Of a DNA stretch of 64,000 nt, positions 34,097 through 45,541 are shown in pieces (positions within the stretch are counted from its first letter, which is position 1; the number at the start of each line of letters is the position of its first letter). A program made the position numbers and the translations under genes. The notes beneath the pieces are model-generated. The model was not told the DNA's origin. It worked only from the letters and a program-made list of their open reading frames with translations, and did not search any database. This DNA comes from Latrodectus hesperus. Taxonomy: Eukaryota; Arthropoda; Arachnida; Araneae; Theridiidae. The stretch is taken from NCBI GenBank assembly GCA_037975125.1, contig CM075852.1:19429025-19493024 (forward strand). Direction: 5' to 3'.

Positions 34097-36096
34097 GAAG
34101 CAGAAGAAACAATTTCGGCTGGCTTCGCCGTCTTCCCGAGGTCCCTAGGTCCGTAGGACCTCACCCTCGCCTTGAGCTGGAATGGATTGTGTAGCTATAG
34201 CTGTAAATGAAATGGCATATCATTGGTTTAAAACCTTAAGTGGGAGGAGCTTTAAATTTTCTTAAGAGTTATGAATTTCTTTAAACATTTTAAAAATTAC
34301 TTAATTTATTGTAGTATTATTGGATATTTATGATTATTAGTATTTTTAATTAATTTTATTAGATTATTTGCTAGTGAAAGTTAATTATATTAAGTTACAT
34401 TACGTTAAGGGTTTGGCTTATTCATTATCCTGAAAGTATTGAGTGATTTTAAAAAGCTTGTCCATAGGGGACTTAATCTCTTTTAGTTCTTTAATTAGTA
34501 ATTTGATTGGTATTCCTTTAAAAATTGATTTTATTTCATTTATTAAAGTTAATAGTTCAGAGAAATCGTCAGGAATTCCTGAGGTACTCAACGGAGGAGT
34601 TTGTTCTATAGCTTGTGGGGGGGTGGGGGAGGTAGCTCTCGCGTAAGAGACGCCAGGTCTTATCATGTTTGTTCGATTTTTGTTTTTGGCTTCAAATTGA
34701 GCTTTTTTGAGTTTTTCCAAATGTGATTTAGGATAATTTGGACATCCTTTGTAGCTGGCGGGATGATCGCCCTGGCAATTAACACATTTTGGTTTATCGA
34801 TTTTTCCGTGTGGGCATTCTCTCGTGTTGTGTGCTCCTGCACATTTAACACACTTTGCTTTTAAATGGCATGAATCTGCCGAATGGTAAAATTGCTGACA
34901 GTTGAAGCACTGCATCACCGATTTGGGTCCTCTGTAGTGCTCAACTGTCACGCCTGAAATATGACAGAGTTTATTTATCATGTACATGTTAGCCCCAGCG
35001 GGCTCTGAAAATATGGTGACCAAAAATAGGGGCATTAGCTTGTTTGTCCTTGGGCTTTTCATTTGAGCAACTTTGTCTACTTGAAAGCCAATAAGTTTGA
35101 GATTTTCTTCTATATCTTGGATTTTAGTTGCCAGGGGGAGACCCCGAATGACATATTTCCTGGGTTTTTGGTTTTTACTTTTTATGAGTATATACTCAAT
35201 ATCTTTTTCTTCAAATAGTTTGGTTAATTCTTTGTGGGCTTCTGGGGTTTTGACCTGAATTTTAAGATTACGCCCAGCCGTTTTAGTCTCAAATTCTAAT
35301 TTAAAATTCTCTTTTAGGGTGCGAATGAATTCAATAGGGTCGCTACCATATCTAGCAAGTATTGGGGGTATTTTTTCCTCTTTTGGAGGAGCTGCAGCGG
35401 GTGTTGACTCGGTCTCTTGAGAGACAAGATGAGCAAAGGGGTTTGCTGTAGTTACTGGAGTAGGTTGCTCCGGTGTTGTAACCTTAGCAGTTTTTTTGGG
35501 ATGCTCAAACTCATCCGTTGGCTTTTTAAGAGTTCTTTTCTTTTTTTTTTCTTATTTTTATCATTAACAGCAACATTAGCTGAGTTATCATTATCTTTAC
35601 AATTATCATTACAATTGACAGTATTATCTTTAACTGGAAGGGGGGGATATGCCAAGTCAGAAACAGCATAGCTACCTGTACTAGATGGCTTTTCAGTTTC
35701 TAGGATGTGGTTGATGTATTCTACCAGTTGGTGACGTCTAATTTCAAGTTGTTGGTCCCAATTGGAGATTTTCTTTATCAGTGTCTCAGAGTTAGGCTGT
35801 TGTTGCAACTGAGCTACAACCTGTTCTCTGGCTGTAAGAATAGAGTTGATACAGCTTTCAATTTCTTCAATCGAATGTTGTGGCTTGTCCATATTGAGAT
35901 AAATTTAAATTGTAAGTCCTATCGACCGTTTATTAGCAGTGAAAACTGCTGTTTTTTATTCCCGAGGGAATGTATACTGTTAAGCAACAGCAGATCTGGA
36001 TGTCAGAGAGAGCGTGGCTAGGCACGTCCTATCATGGCAGGGTCCAAGTCCCGAAATGAAGAGATATGATGAAGAGATGAAGAGAGAAGCAGAAGA
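34097..36096 (-). mobile_element. LINE-type element carrying only ORF1
   Basis: A minus-strand element with a ~190-nt 5' leader (36085 down to 35893), ORF1 (35892-34418) and a ~310-nt 3' region, but no ORF2. GAAGCAGAAGA occurs at 34097-34107 and 36086-36096 and may be the target-site duplication, though both sites lie in purine-rich sequence. Near the 3' end is a strong hairpin (GAGGTCC ... GGACCTC, about 34139-34163). No poly(A) tail precedes the left repeat. The outer limits are therefore tentative. Confidence 0.55.
34418..35892 (-). pseudogene. LINE ORF1 (X-element/jockey-type gag), one frameshift
   Basis: A nucleic-acid-binding ORF1 that would coat LINE RNA. The 5' segment (35892 down to ~35540, start MDKPQHSIEEIESCINS) is a charged region ending in a lysine-rich run. 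The 3' segment is open from ~35551 to the stop at 34418 and contains a PRE_C2HC-type region (RKYVIRGLPLATKIQDIEEN, then LISGV-type sequence HISGVTVEHYRGPKS) and three zinc knuckles: CFNCQQFYHSADSC, CVKCAGAHNTREC and CVNCQGDHPASYKGC. The two frames differ by one base, and the likely indel is in the ten-T run at 35541-35550. Without it the protein would be ~491 residues. It is otherwise free of stops, so the shift may be recent or a homopolymer sequencing error. Knuckle layout and lack of protease argue against a retroviral gag. Confidence 0.85.
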
Positions 36097-37339
36097 TGAT
36101 TCAAATGTGAAAATTAATGATCCACTGCTACTAAATGATTGTTTGCCTGCAATTAATTTCAGAATAACAAGGAAGTGATTTTAACCAGGCAGATCATAAC
36201 AAAGCAAGAACAAGTAAGAAAAAATTTAGTGCAACAGCAAGTGTTAAAGTTTAGAATTATAGGCAAAAACACCATTGAAAATTTCAAATCTTAAATTTTT
36301 TTTTGGTATACAGGTGACATAGTGAAACTACAAGTAGCAGATGTAGACCAAACAAGTGATCCATGAAATTTATTAGTGATATTAGAAATTCAAAAAGATA
36401 TTTATCTTTTATGAACAAAATAAAGAAAATTTTAATAGTGGAATACTAAAAATAGACTCGCAATTCATGTAGAAAAATTTATCTAGTGAAAGATTTTTCA
36501 GGTGAAGCAATATCACTTCCAGACTTTTCGAAAGTCATCTTCCTGAAAATCAGTGATATTAACAATGTGTTTGCAAGGGAGAATGCAAATATAAAAATAT
36601 GGAAAAATTTTAATTTCAGATATTATGGTACTTTAATACAAAAGCCCTCAACCTTACGTCTGCAGGGCACCATGGCACACATCGATCGGTAAAGGTGCTC
36701 TCATAACCTCCCCTCACACATAAGCATAAAATAAAATATATCTGATCTATTTCTCACTTATACCAAGTCTTGGGCACACTATTTTCCCACATCTAAAATA
36801 AAATGATCCTGTTAATTTTTATGGTTGCTGTACTATGAAGAAGTCTTTCTGAAATTCGCCACTGGAAAAATTGCATTGAAATGATGTTCATTTGTTTTGT
36901 CTACTTTTTTTATTCATGGTTTCTATGCTCAGTTTTTTGGCATATAGTGTTTTCTTCATTCTTAAATACTTTTATTTGCACTAAAATGAGGGAATCTAGC
37001 AAAAGACAATGTACTATAATTTTAATTCCAAATTGGAGATTTATACTGCTTCTTTAATTCAAAAGATAAATGTGTTTGCATGTTATGTAGAAATAGTATT
37101 GCGCTGTTGAAAAAACAAGAAACATTATTTCCAAACAGTTTATGTTATTTTTAATGTGAGCCATCCACTCAAAACTAAAATTAAAAAAGAAAATAGAGTC
37201 ATTAAAATCAAATCTTTTCATTCAACAGTCAGTTTTCAGACCAGTGATAAAATCTAAAAATGTCATTATTGCTTAAATAATTTCTCATATGGTTGTAAAG
37301 AGCCCTTCTAAGAAGAAGAGTAGTTAAAAGAAGAATTTC
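36097..37339. other. AT-rich DNA, possibly decayed hAT 5' region
   Basis: No clear frame. It lies directly upstream of the hAT relic and may be its decayed 5' part; a 68-codon frame at 36486-36692 has no recognisable motif. Confidence 0.35.
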
Positions 37340-37910
37340 TTACTAGGGCTAATTGCTTATTTGAGGGATTTTCGAACATAAGATCATGGCAGCCATTTCA
37401 AAAGTTATACAAATGCAGTTGATTAGTGATTTAGAAATATACGAGTGGTTACACAAATACAATTTGACAAGTCTACAGACATAGCAGTTTTCAGTTATGG
37501 TAGGAATGGTATTTGATTTCATAGTAAAAGAATTACTAAAAATATAGCACAACAGATGAGGATGTTTATGAAATATTTATAACATATTTGCAAGTTTGAT
37601 AAATTTGTTTTTCCAGAAACTATCTGTGAATAACCATTAAACAGGCACCAGCAATGATGGGAAATTTGAAAGGTTTTATTCATTTTTGTATAAGATGGAT
37701 CATTTCCAGATTTGTATGGTAAAATACCACCATTTAGATATGCAATGAAAATTACCAAAACTGTCAATCTAATTAAAGCAATTTCAAGGCCCTGCAACAA
37801 AATTCTGATGCTGATCTTATTTTATACACTTAAGTACAATGGTTCAATAAAGAAAAAGTACTTAATAAGTTTATACATTTAATTGAAGAAATATAAAAAT
37901 TATCTTACAG
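37340..37910 (+). pseudogene. hAT transposase relic (ZBED5/SCAND3-like)
   Basis: Pieces in several plus-strand frames match the catalytic half of ZBED5/SCAND3-type hAT proteins. QIQFDKSTDIAVFSYG (near 37460) corresponds to the family LxxDESTD motif. APAMMGNLKGFIHF (near 37645) corresponds to the TDGAPAMxGxxxGF block. MKITKTVNLIKA and LILFYTLKYNGSIKKK (near 37745-37860) correspond to the KxVNFIKAR and LLxHTEVRWLSRGK blocks. Order and spacing are right, but stops and frame changes separate them. The minus-strand ORFs here are shadows. Ancient and non-functional. Confidence 0.7.
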
Positions 37911-38058
37911 CTAAGAATCGAATATTTTTATATCTAACAGATTATTAATACTGAAATTAATTGTGCCATACTGAAATTTTTTGAAGGTGGATATCACACG
38001 CCCAGTTAGTTAAAAGTCGAGTTTGCATAAAAAATGCATTTTGTTAACGTTAGAAATT

Positions 38059-39670
38059 TACAGTTGGCAAAAAAAGTATTAGAACAATGAGAAATTTGTA
38101 GTTTTCAAGTTAATAAAATAAAGTAAAACTTATAATCAGTTTATAAATGATAATATGTTCTTAGAAAATTATAACTAAGAAAAAAATAAAATTTAAAAAT
38201 AATTATAGTATTAAAATAAAAATAACAAAATTTGCATCGCAAAAAATGTATTAGAACAAAAGCAGAAACATGCAAATTACAGCGCTGGTGACGTCATTAA
38301 ACTTTCAAGGTTACTTTCAACCGTATCAATGTCAAGGGCGCTTGTCTCATTCGCTGCTAATTTGTAGAAATTCAGTTTACGTGGACTTTTCCTGCCATGG
38401 CATCCAAAATAAAAGAGATTTCACTTGCGAAGAGAGAACAAATTGTTTACCTGCACAATAGTGGCAAAACACTTCGAGAAATTTCCAGTAAGTTGAATGA
38501 TTCACTTTGCACAATTCACAACATTCTAAAAAGAAAAAAGAAACTGGTACTGTGGACAATAGGCCAAGATCAAGGAGACCAAGCAAGATGACTGTCAGAG
38601 AAAAACGAGAAGTGGTTAAAGATGCCCTACAGTATCCGACAGGAAGTGCAAGGATGTTGGTCGCAAATATTGAATCAATCTCAGGAAAGGTTGTAACACC
38701 TCAAACAGTTAGAAGTGTATTGCATAAAGCTGGTAATAAAAGGAAGACAGCCAAGGAAAAAACCCTTTCTTTTAGAAATCAACAGGAAAAAACGCCTAGA
38801 ATTTGCCAAAATTTATACAATTAAACATTAGATTTCTGGAAATATGTAATTTTCTTCGACGAGAATAAATTTTAAATTTTCAAACCTAAATACGTGCTCA
38901 CAGTTTGGAGAAGAAAAGGAACTGCTTTTCAGGCTTAAAATTTACAGAAAACTATAAAGCACGGAGGAAGGAATGTCATTGCCTGGGGTGGTATGGCTTG
39001 CAAAGGAGATGGAAACCTCCAGTTCATTGATGATAAAATGACAGCTTTGTCATATATTGATGTGTTACGAGATAACTTTAATGATAGTGCAAAGAAATTA
39101 ACGTTAGAGAAGACATTCATTTTTCAACAAGAACAAGACCCCAAACATACTGCCAACAAAACCAAAGAATGGCTATTATATAATGCTCCCCGAAGATTGA
39201 TAGCTCTCCCACAGTCCTCAGACTTGAATCCTATAGAACATTTGTGGTATCTGTTGGATGAAAAAGTGAAAAATTCCCAATAACATGTAAAGCAACCTTT
39301 GCAAGATGCCTGGACCAGCATGTCATCAAACATCACCAAAGATTTGGTGGAATCTATGTCAAGACGTCTGGATGCAGTAATTTCAGCCAACGGACTGCAT
39401 ACCATGTATTAGTATCACGTTCGAATTTTTAGTCATTTTATTTTATGAATGATTCAATATTGAAGTCCGATGTTCTAATACTTTTTTTGCAAAGCAGAAA
39501 TCTTTTATTTTAATTTTTTTAATCCTATTGATTCTAAATATTTGTTTCTTACTTCACGAGTAGTTATGTAAAAGTATTACATAATATACATACTATGTGA
39601 CAAAAGTTTCATTTTATTACCTTGAGAATTTAAAAATTCCTATTGTTCTAATACTTTTTTGCCAACTGTA
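38059..39670 (+). mobile_element. Complete but inactive Tc1 element with IR/DR ends
   Basis: TA dinucleotides at 38059-38060 and 39669-39670 flank a 1,608-bp element (38061-39668). The ends are CAGTTGGCAAAAAAAGTATT and, reverse-complemented, CAGTTGGCAAAAAAGTATTA. A second copy of the core lies inside each end: GCAAAAAATGTATTAGAACA at 38239-38258 and its inverted partner at 39472-39491, about 170-180 bp from the termini. This double-site inverted/direct-repeat layout is known from Sleeping Beauty-type Tc1 elements, where each copy binds transposase. The transposase gene inside is broken. Confidence 0.93.
38398..39412 (+). pseudogene. Tc1-family transposase relic (frameshift and stops)
   Basis: The start MASKIKEISLAKREQIVYLH encodes the first HTH of the paired-type domain. 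A frameshift near 38530-38545 moves into the frame with TGTVDNRPRSRRPSKMTVRE, a typical Tc1 GRPRK-type linker, and the second HTH. A stop at ~38821, then VIFFDENKF (first Asp) followed at once by a stop, and another stop near 38935 precede the rest. It continues NVIAWGGMACKGDGNLQFID, then FQQEQDPKHTANKTKEW and SSDLNPIEHLWYLLD (catalytic Glu). Relatives normally have QQDND before PKH; here the second catalytic Asp position reads Glu. The element could be moved only by another copy's transposase. Confidence 0.9.
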
Positions 39671-42382
39671 GCTTTATATCTTAATTGACACTAAAGTAGA
39701 TGCCACTGCACTAAAGTTTTTTTTTTGTTTTTTGTTTAAAGACAAGCACCATTGCTTAGTATATTAAAATTTGAGTTTTTGTTTAAAAAAGTTATTTGTT
39801 AATGTTATAAATTAAGCTTTATTTCCTGGTTGTCACTGAAGTATGTAGTACGACACTGAAGTTAGCCACTGCTGAAGTTATGACTGAAGTTTTAAGGTGA
39901 GCGCCACTGCTTGATATATTCAAATTCCAATTTGTTTTTAAAAATTGTTTCTAGTTAATAGAATTTTAATACTTCTATGCTAATAGAATTTTAATACTTC
40001 TATGAACTATAAAGAACTATTCAAAATTTAGTTAGTTGGAATTCAAAGTACTGTGCAATTCCAAAGTTGAAGTTCGAATGCGATCCGTATTTAGTCAGCG
40101 GATATTGCGCTTAATGACACAATTTAGATTGGCAAAATATCTGTGTAGCGCTTGCCGCAAAAATTGGAAATGGGGCCAACTGTGTGTAAAGTTCTACCGT
40201 CTTTTACCAAATGTTTAATTTGAATTATCATTAAATGTACAAGTCTTATGAAAAAATTATATTTCCTATTTATTAAATTATATTCGCAAACATCTCTTAA
40301 AAAACTGAAAATGTTAGCAACACCAAGTCATAAACAATTTATAACAAGCATTAGACAATTTTTTTTAATTTTAAAGTTAACTCAAATTTCAATATTAGAA
40401 TATATGATTCTGAAATTTGATGTTCTTTGAAAAATACAAAAATTAAATGCCAAACCATTTCTGGAAATTCTAAAATGTTTTTGAAAATTTGTCTCATTTT
40501 TACAATGAAAACAATATGACTTTTTTAACCAAAAAATTAAAGGCAAGACTACATCAGATGAATAGAATGGATACTGTGTCATTTTGTTTTGCAGAAGAAT
40601 TTCAAATGCCTATTTTATTAAAGACAGAGCATAAATCTTCCAAAGTATATTCCTTGAAGAATTTCTAGAAAATGTAATAATGTATCAGTTTGCTGTGCTT
40701 GCCTTCCATCCTTTTTAGCTTGATGCCTTTAATTACTCTTATTCCGTCTGAAAACGAATTTTTAACTTAAAAAATTATTTTATTCATGACATACCATTTT
40801 ATTATTTCTGAGACAGGATCAGCTTCTAACTGCATATTTTACCACATGTCAGAATATCAAAACATAACAAGTATAATCAAGGTGAGTTAGTTTTTAAGAA
40901 GATGTAATCACAACAGCTTTCAACAATTTAAGTCTCTATATTTATCCATACAACTTTGGTGTCTAAATTAAGAATCCTATGACAAATTTTCATATTGGTT
41001 TACAAATGCTCCAAACTCAGTATTAACTATTGTCTGAATGATTTAGTAAACATGACTATGATTATTAACAATTATTATATGGCAGACGTTTGGAATAAAA
41101 TACACATTATCTACATATGTGGTTAACCCAAAATAAAAAAATGACTTCCACTAATTCTTTAAAAAACTCATGAATACAGAAACCAAAGATACTTTTATTG
41201 TTTCTTTTTCACATGTTAAACAAACTTTCTTTAATTCCATTTAAAAGTTTTAAAACAATTATATTATAATATCAACTCTACATTTTGACTAAAATTTACT
41301 CTAACAAAATTACTTTCAACTTGCAATAAAAAAAGTAATCTGAAAATATAAAATAATTTGTATTTTGAAGTTTGTTCAGTAATTCTTTCTACTATGGTAC
41401 AATTTTAATATGTCTCGAAAAATAAATGAGACTCATGCTGAGTAATGCATGGTAAAACAGAATAAGTAACTAAAATTATGATATATTTTACCTTTACTTA
41501 CATACCATCTTAATACAAAATATAATATTCATGTTACAATTGTTTTATTAACAATAATAAATATGCACTTTTGAATTGTGAAGTGAGGATGGTAGCATTA
41601 ATTCAAGTAATAAAATTTCCAGATAACAAATTCTATAAAAAAATTATTTTATACAATTTGCTACATATGGAATAACAAATTATCAATATAATTCTTATCA
41701 TTCAATCATTTACATTAAAAACAAATTAAAACAAATAATTACATTATCCGAATAGAGAATGACACATTTCAGACATACATGTAATTCTTTTGTTTACAAC
41801 ATGCATAAAATATACATGATTCTAAATTTAAAGAAACGAATGGCAAGAATATAGTCTAGTTAATATTGCTACTAAAAATATTTTAAATCTATTAAACATT
41901 TTCAAAAAATAACGCATTTATGATTTGTGAAAAATAAGTTAGGCTAAACTGAAAGGAAGAACAAATACTTTATCCTGAGTACCAAATATCAGAAGTGTGT
42001 GTGAATAATTTAAATAACACAAAATATAACGAATACAAAATATTAATTGCTAAAGAATATTACCTGAAAGAATGTTTACGTTCGTACGTAATAAGTATAC
42101 CAGCCAAACACAATGGTGAAATTCAGCAGAATCCAAGGCTTAATATATATCCATCAAATGCTGCCAGATATGTGCTTTTCTTTTATCTTTATCTATGGAT
42201 GGAAGTTTCTTTAAAGAGAAGAATAGAGGGCGCTATTACCGTGGAAATCTAGAAAACTTCCACTACGAAACTTCCTGCTTACTATTCCATTATTGTTTTA
42301 TACCATTGTGCTTGTTTTCTGTACTTTTCATTGCTTTTAAGAAATTTTAATTTAGAAGTAATTATCCTTTAATTTTTTTGAT
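39671..42382. other. AT-rich DNA with a local duplication, no gene recognised
   Basis: Near the left end two diverged copies of one segment lie about 175 bp apart (around 39735-39790, GCACCATTGCTTAGTATATT, and around 39900-39950, GCGCCACTGCTTGATATATT). A short less AT-rich part at 40080-40210 has no recognisable frame. The rest shows nothing. Just before 42383 the sequence is mildly less AT-rich. Confidence 0.45.
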
Positions 42383-42514
42383 ATGCAGAAAGCAGATAAA
42401 AGTAGTAGTTGTTGCATAGCATTTGGTTGCAATATGCGACCTGGAACAAATTTATTTTCGCAAGTGAAGATGTTCAAATTTCCAATGGAACCCGATTCAC
42501 AATCCTTAATTTAA
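42383..42514 (+). pseudogene. Truncated THAP zinc-finger domain
   Basis: The ATG at 42383 opens a 43-codon frame reading MQKADKSSSCCIAFGCNMRP and then VKMFKFPMEPDSQ before TAA. This matches the first half of a THAP domain: an N-terminal C-x4-C pair and the FxxFPxxP block. The second half (the tryptophan and the C...H pair, plus the AVPTIF box) is missing. THAP domains occur both in host DNA-binding proteins and in P-element-type transposases, and nothing nearby decides between them. It could also be a first exon, but no donor follows the motif. Confidence 0.5.
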
Positions 42515-43794
42515 TTAGATATATATTGAATCAACTCTTAAAAATAATACTTAAATTTTAATTACAATAATAACTAAGATTTGTACAAAATATTAATAAA
42601 AAACAAGTAAATAAACAGATCATAACAATTTTGTTCTACTCATTATTGATACCAATTCATATATTCTAGCATGAGTAAGAAAACTTTAATAAAATTTATA
42701 CTATAAATGAAAGCATAAATAATACATAAATAAAGGCATAATAGTTGAAATGATTTATAGTCAATCGCGCGCAAAATATATTTCCTGAAATTTTAGAAAA
42801 AATGCATAAAATTAAAAATTAGTTAAAGAAGAAAATGATTAACAATGGAGATAAATAATAACAAGAGTTAGAATGTGGGTTACAATGTATCATTCATCAA
42901 CAATTGAGAATCAATGTTACAATCCCCTAGAAATATGGTAATCCATCAGGATTATTTAAGTAAAAATTTACAGGATCACCACTGATTGCAGTCTTATTAA
43001 AAATTATGATTTTAATGGATAAAATAAAAAAATTTTCGAAAACAGAAATAAATACCTGAAAATATTAAAATAAAAATTTTTGCAATTGCATTGATTTTCA
43101 ATGGGAAGAGAGAAAACTGGAAGTATTTCAGATGGCTTCCGGTCAACTGAGGTTAGTTTTTACTTACATTGGAAACTCAATCCATAGCATTTATCGATCG
43201 GGAATACATGCTCCTTTTCACTGTTACTTTCTTTTCAGTATTTCTTAACCACAGGTAAATAATAATGTGGAGATAAACTTGGATGTGGATATAATATATG
43301 GTTAATGTAGATTTAAATTCCACCATCAATTCTGAACCTCATAAAATTGAACAATCAAATTATGTATAAATTATGCATATTTAATAAAGTGTTCTTTCCT
43401 TGAAATAAAATACTCAGTCTTACATCAAACTTAACATATGCTTATGAATAGAACTACAGATATATTATTGTAGAATCAATTTCATTTGAGTAAGAAATTA
43501 ATACCTCAATCAATTAGGATAAGACATAGAAAAGGGAGTAGTAAAAGTGGCACATCTTATCAAAGGTATAGGGGTCAGATGAAACAGACTTTATATTCTA
43601 TATTGTGTTAAACTTACGCACATCAAAGTTAGTAGATATTTGCTTCTCACATTAAAGCTGCCATGTTGTCCAATCATAAGCTGCTATGTCATTAGCAACT
43701 GTGTTGAAATAATTTCACATCAAAAGAAGCAATATAATTGTTCACAGAAACAGCTTTTACAGTTATTTTTTCGCAATATCATTTATAATACATA
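42515..43794. other. AT-rich DNA, no gene seen
   Basis: Nothing recognised. Confidence 0.55.
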
Positions 43795-43842
43795 ACCCAT
43801 ACAATTACGCACGTCTTAACAGACGTGTGTAATTGTATGGGT
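43795..43842. repeat. 22-bp hairpin with 4-nt loop
   Basis: The arm ACCCATACAATTACGCACGT plus CT (43795-43816) pairs with 43821-43842 at all but one position (a G-T pair). The loop is TAAC. A further partial copy of the right arm (CGTGTGTAATTGTATA) follows at 43843-43858. Confidence 0.9.
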
Positions 43843-44115
43843 CGTGTGTAATTGTATAGAACGTCTATTTAAGATCCATAGAATTCAAAAGAAGTCATGG
43901 ATACCTTTTGGATGTCATGAAGACGTCCATGATAAGATATGAACCGGATGGTCTTCTGTCAACTACATATGAACGTCGAATTGACATCCACGATGGATGA
44001 GTTTTGGAGTATTAACATTTGGATCAGTAATAGATGTATTTATACATCCATGATAGATGTAATTTGGAAGTCCATGGAAGTATTTAAGACGTTAATTATG
44101 GATGTTATCTGGACA
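43843..44115. repeat. Degenerate ATGGATGT/GACGTCCAT repeat block
   Basis: Many interspersed half-sites on both strands (AGACGTCCATGATA, GGATGTCATGAAGACG, ACATCCACGATGGATG, ACATCCATGATAGATGT, TTATGGATGTTATCTGG). They form a series of short imperfect palindromes about 30-40 bp apart. With the hairpin it looks like a foldback-type element or its arm. The 79-codon ORF across it is an artefact of the repeat. Confidence 0.65.
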
Positions 44116-45149
44116 TATATTAAAAGTAGAACATTAACTGCAACTGTAATTATTTTTTGCTTACTCACCAAATTTTAAATTATCATTTGTCTCACAGTCT
44201 ACAGTCCTTTATTTCCATATTAAGAAGAGGTGATTAACGAAATTAGTTAAGAAGATAATTGTTTTCCTTTTATCAATTCATATTTTAGTATTTTCAAATT
44301 GCTTATTTTTATTCCAAAGAAGTCACAATAGAAATAAAATTTAAAAACTGAATAGTGTTATTTAACAAACCATGTTTAAAACCATGTTTAAATGTAATTT
44401 TACTTTGATTTAAAATAGATATTAATGCAATTATTTAAGAGATATATATTGTTTTGATTTAAAAAATGTGACTTGATAAAAACTGTTTTTTAGATCATTA
44501 AGTTTTTCAGTTATTTTTAGGTTGAAAAAATGCAAACATTGAGAATAAGATAAAAATTGCTGGAAGAAAATTTATAATACTGCAAAATAATTTTCTTAGA
44601 TAAAATCCATTTCTGTATTTTTTAATTTAAAATATTTTTATCAGCATAGTTACTTTTATTTACTATTATTTCGTCAAACAAAGATTTATGTATTTATCTC
44701 TTTGATTTATATATAAACAAGATAAATATTAATTATTACTAGAATTCGATTCAAATTTATAAAGTTTATTTTTAGGATAGTCTTGATTCTAATATTTATT
44801 GTTTAATTAACATCCTTTTTTACTAAAGAATTACAAATCTGAGGGTTTTTTTTCATTGAATATCAAATTTTAAATCCATAATTCAAGATTTTGATTATCA
44901 GCAAGAAAAAATTATATCACCCAATTATTTCAATGTATGCTGGACAAATATTTCAAATGAAGAGCTATTAAAATGTTTACTTAAAAATTAAATTTTATAA
45001 TTTATTGGACGCTATGTAAATATATAGTCTAACAAAATAATTTATGAAAATATGTCAGGTAAATGACTCTTAGACACTCAAAAATGCAAACTTACACATA
45101 AACCTATAACAAACCATAAACCTGTAATAAAAGAGGATTAGGTTTACTG
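44116..45149. other. AT-rich DNA, no gene seen
   Basis: Nothing recognised. Confidence 0.55.
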
Positions 45150-45541
45150 TACGGTCACCCTTGGCACGTTTTATGGCACTAAATTGGGCGAACATTTTTG
45201 CCGGAAGCCCGGCAAACTAGTATTTTGGCAACCCTACTTGTCATTAATTTCTTATGAATACTTACCAATTTAAACTCAATATAAAACTTAACCAAAAAAA
45301 TTTTATGGATAATTTAAAAAATTAACTTTTCTTATTATTTTACCATTGATGTTTGAAATCTATAAATCTTCGTTTTTGTTAATTTTATAAAATTAATTCA
45401 GCATATTGTTAGATACCAACAATGTATGAAATATTGTCACTATTTCAGGCATTTAATCCCGCCGTTTTTTCCCTGATAGAAAATTCCTCATAAGGTCACC
45501 CTTGGCAAATTTTTGAAAATTTAGCCAAGGGGGTGACCGTA
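45150..45541. mobile_element. MITE candidate, TA-flanked, CGGTCACCC ends
   Basis: The left end TA-CGGTCACCCTTGGCA (45150 on) and the right end GCCAAGGGGGTGACCG-TA (to 45541) are inverted, with a two-base gap. The candidate spans 388 bp between TA dinucleotides. A third copy of the motif (45494-45506) pairs with the right end to form a hairpin (45494-45538). It has no coding capacity. The short TIRs leave the assignment open. Confidence 0.5.

Noticed and set aside
34418..35892. Endogenous retrovirus gag
   Set aside because: Three CCHC-type knuckles are present, but there is no protease, reverse transcriptase, LTR or primer site, and the PRE_C2HC-type region and layout fit LINE ORF1.
37519..37800. 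Minus-strand ORF with hydrophobic segments
   Set aside because: It is the shadow of the plus-strand hAT relic, whose conserved motifs are in the expected order.
43939..44178. 79-codon ORF with repeated MDVIW-type peptides
   Set aside because: The peptide periodicity comes from the ATGGATGT/GACGTCCAT repeat, not from a protein-coding gene.
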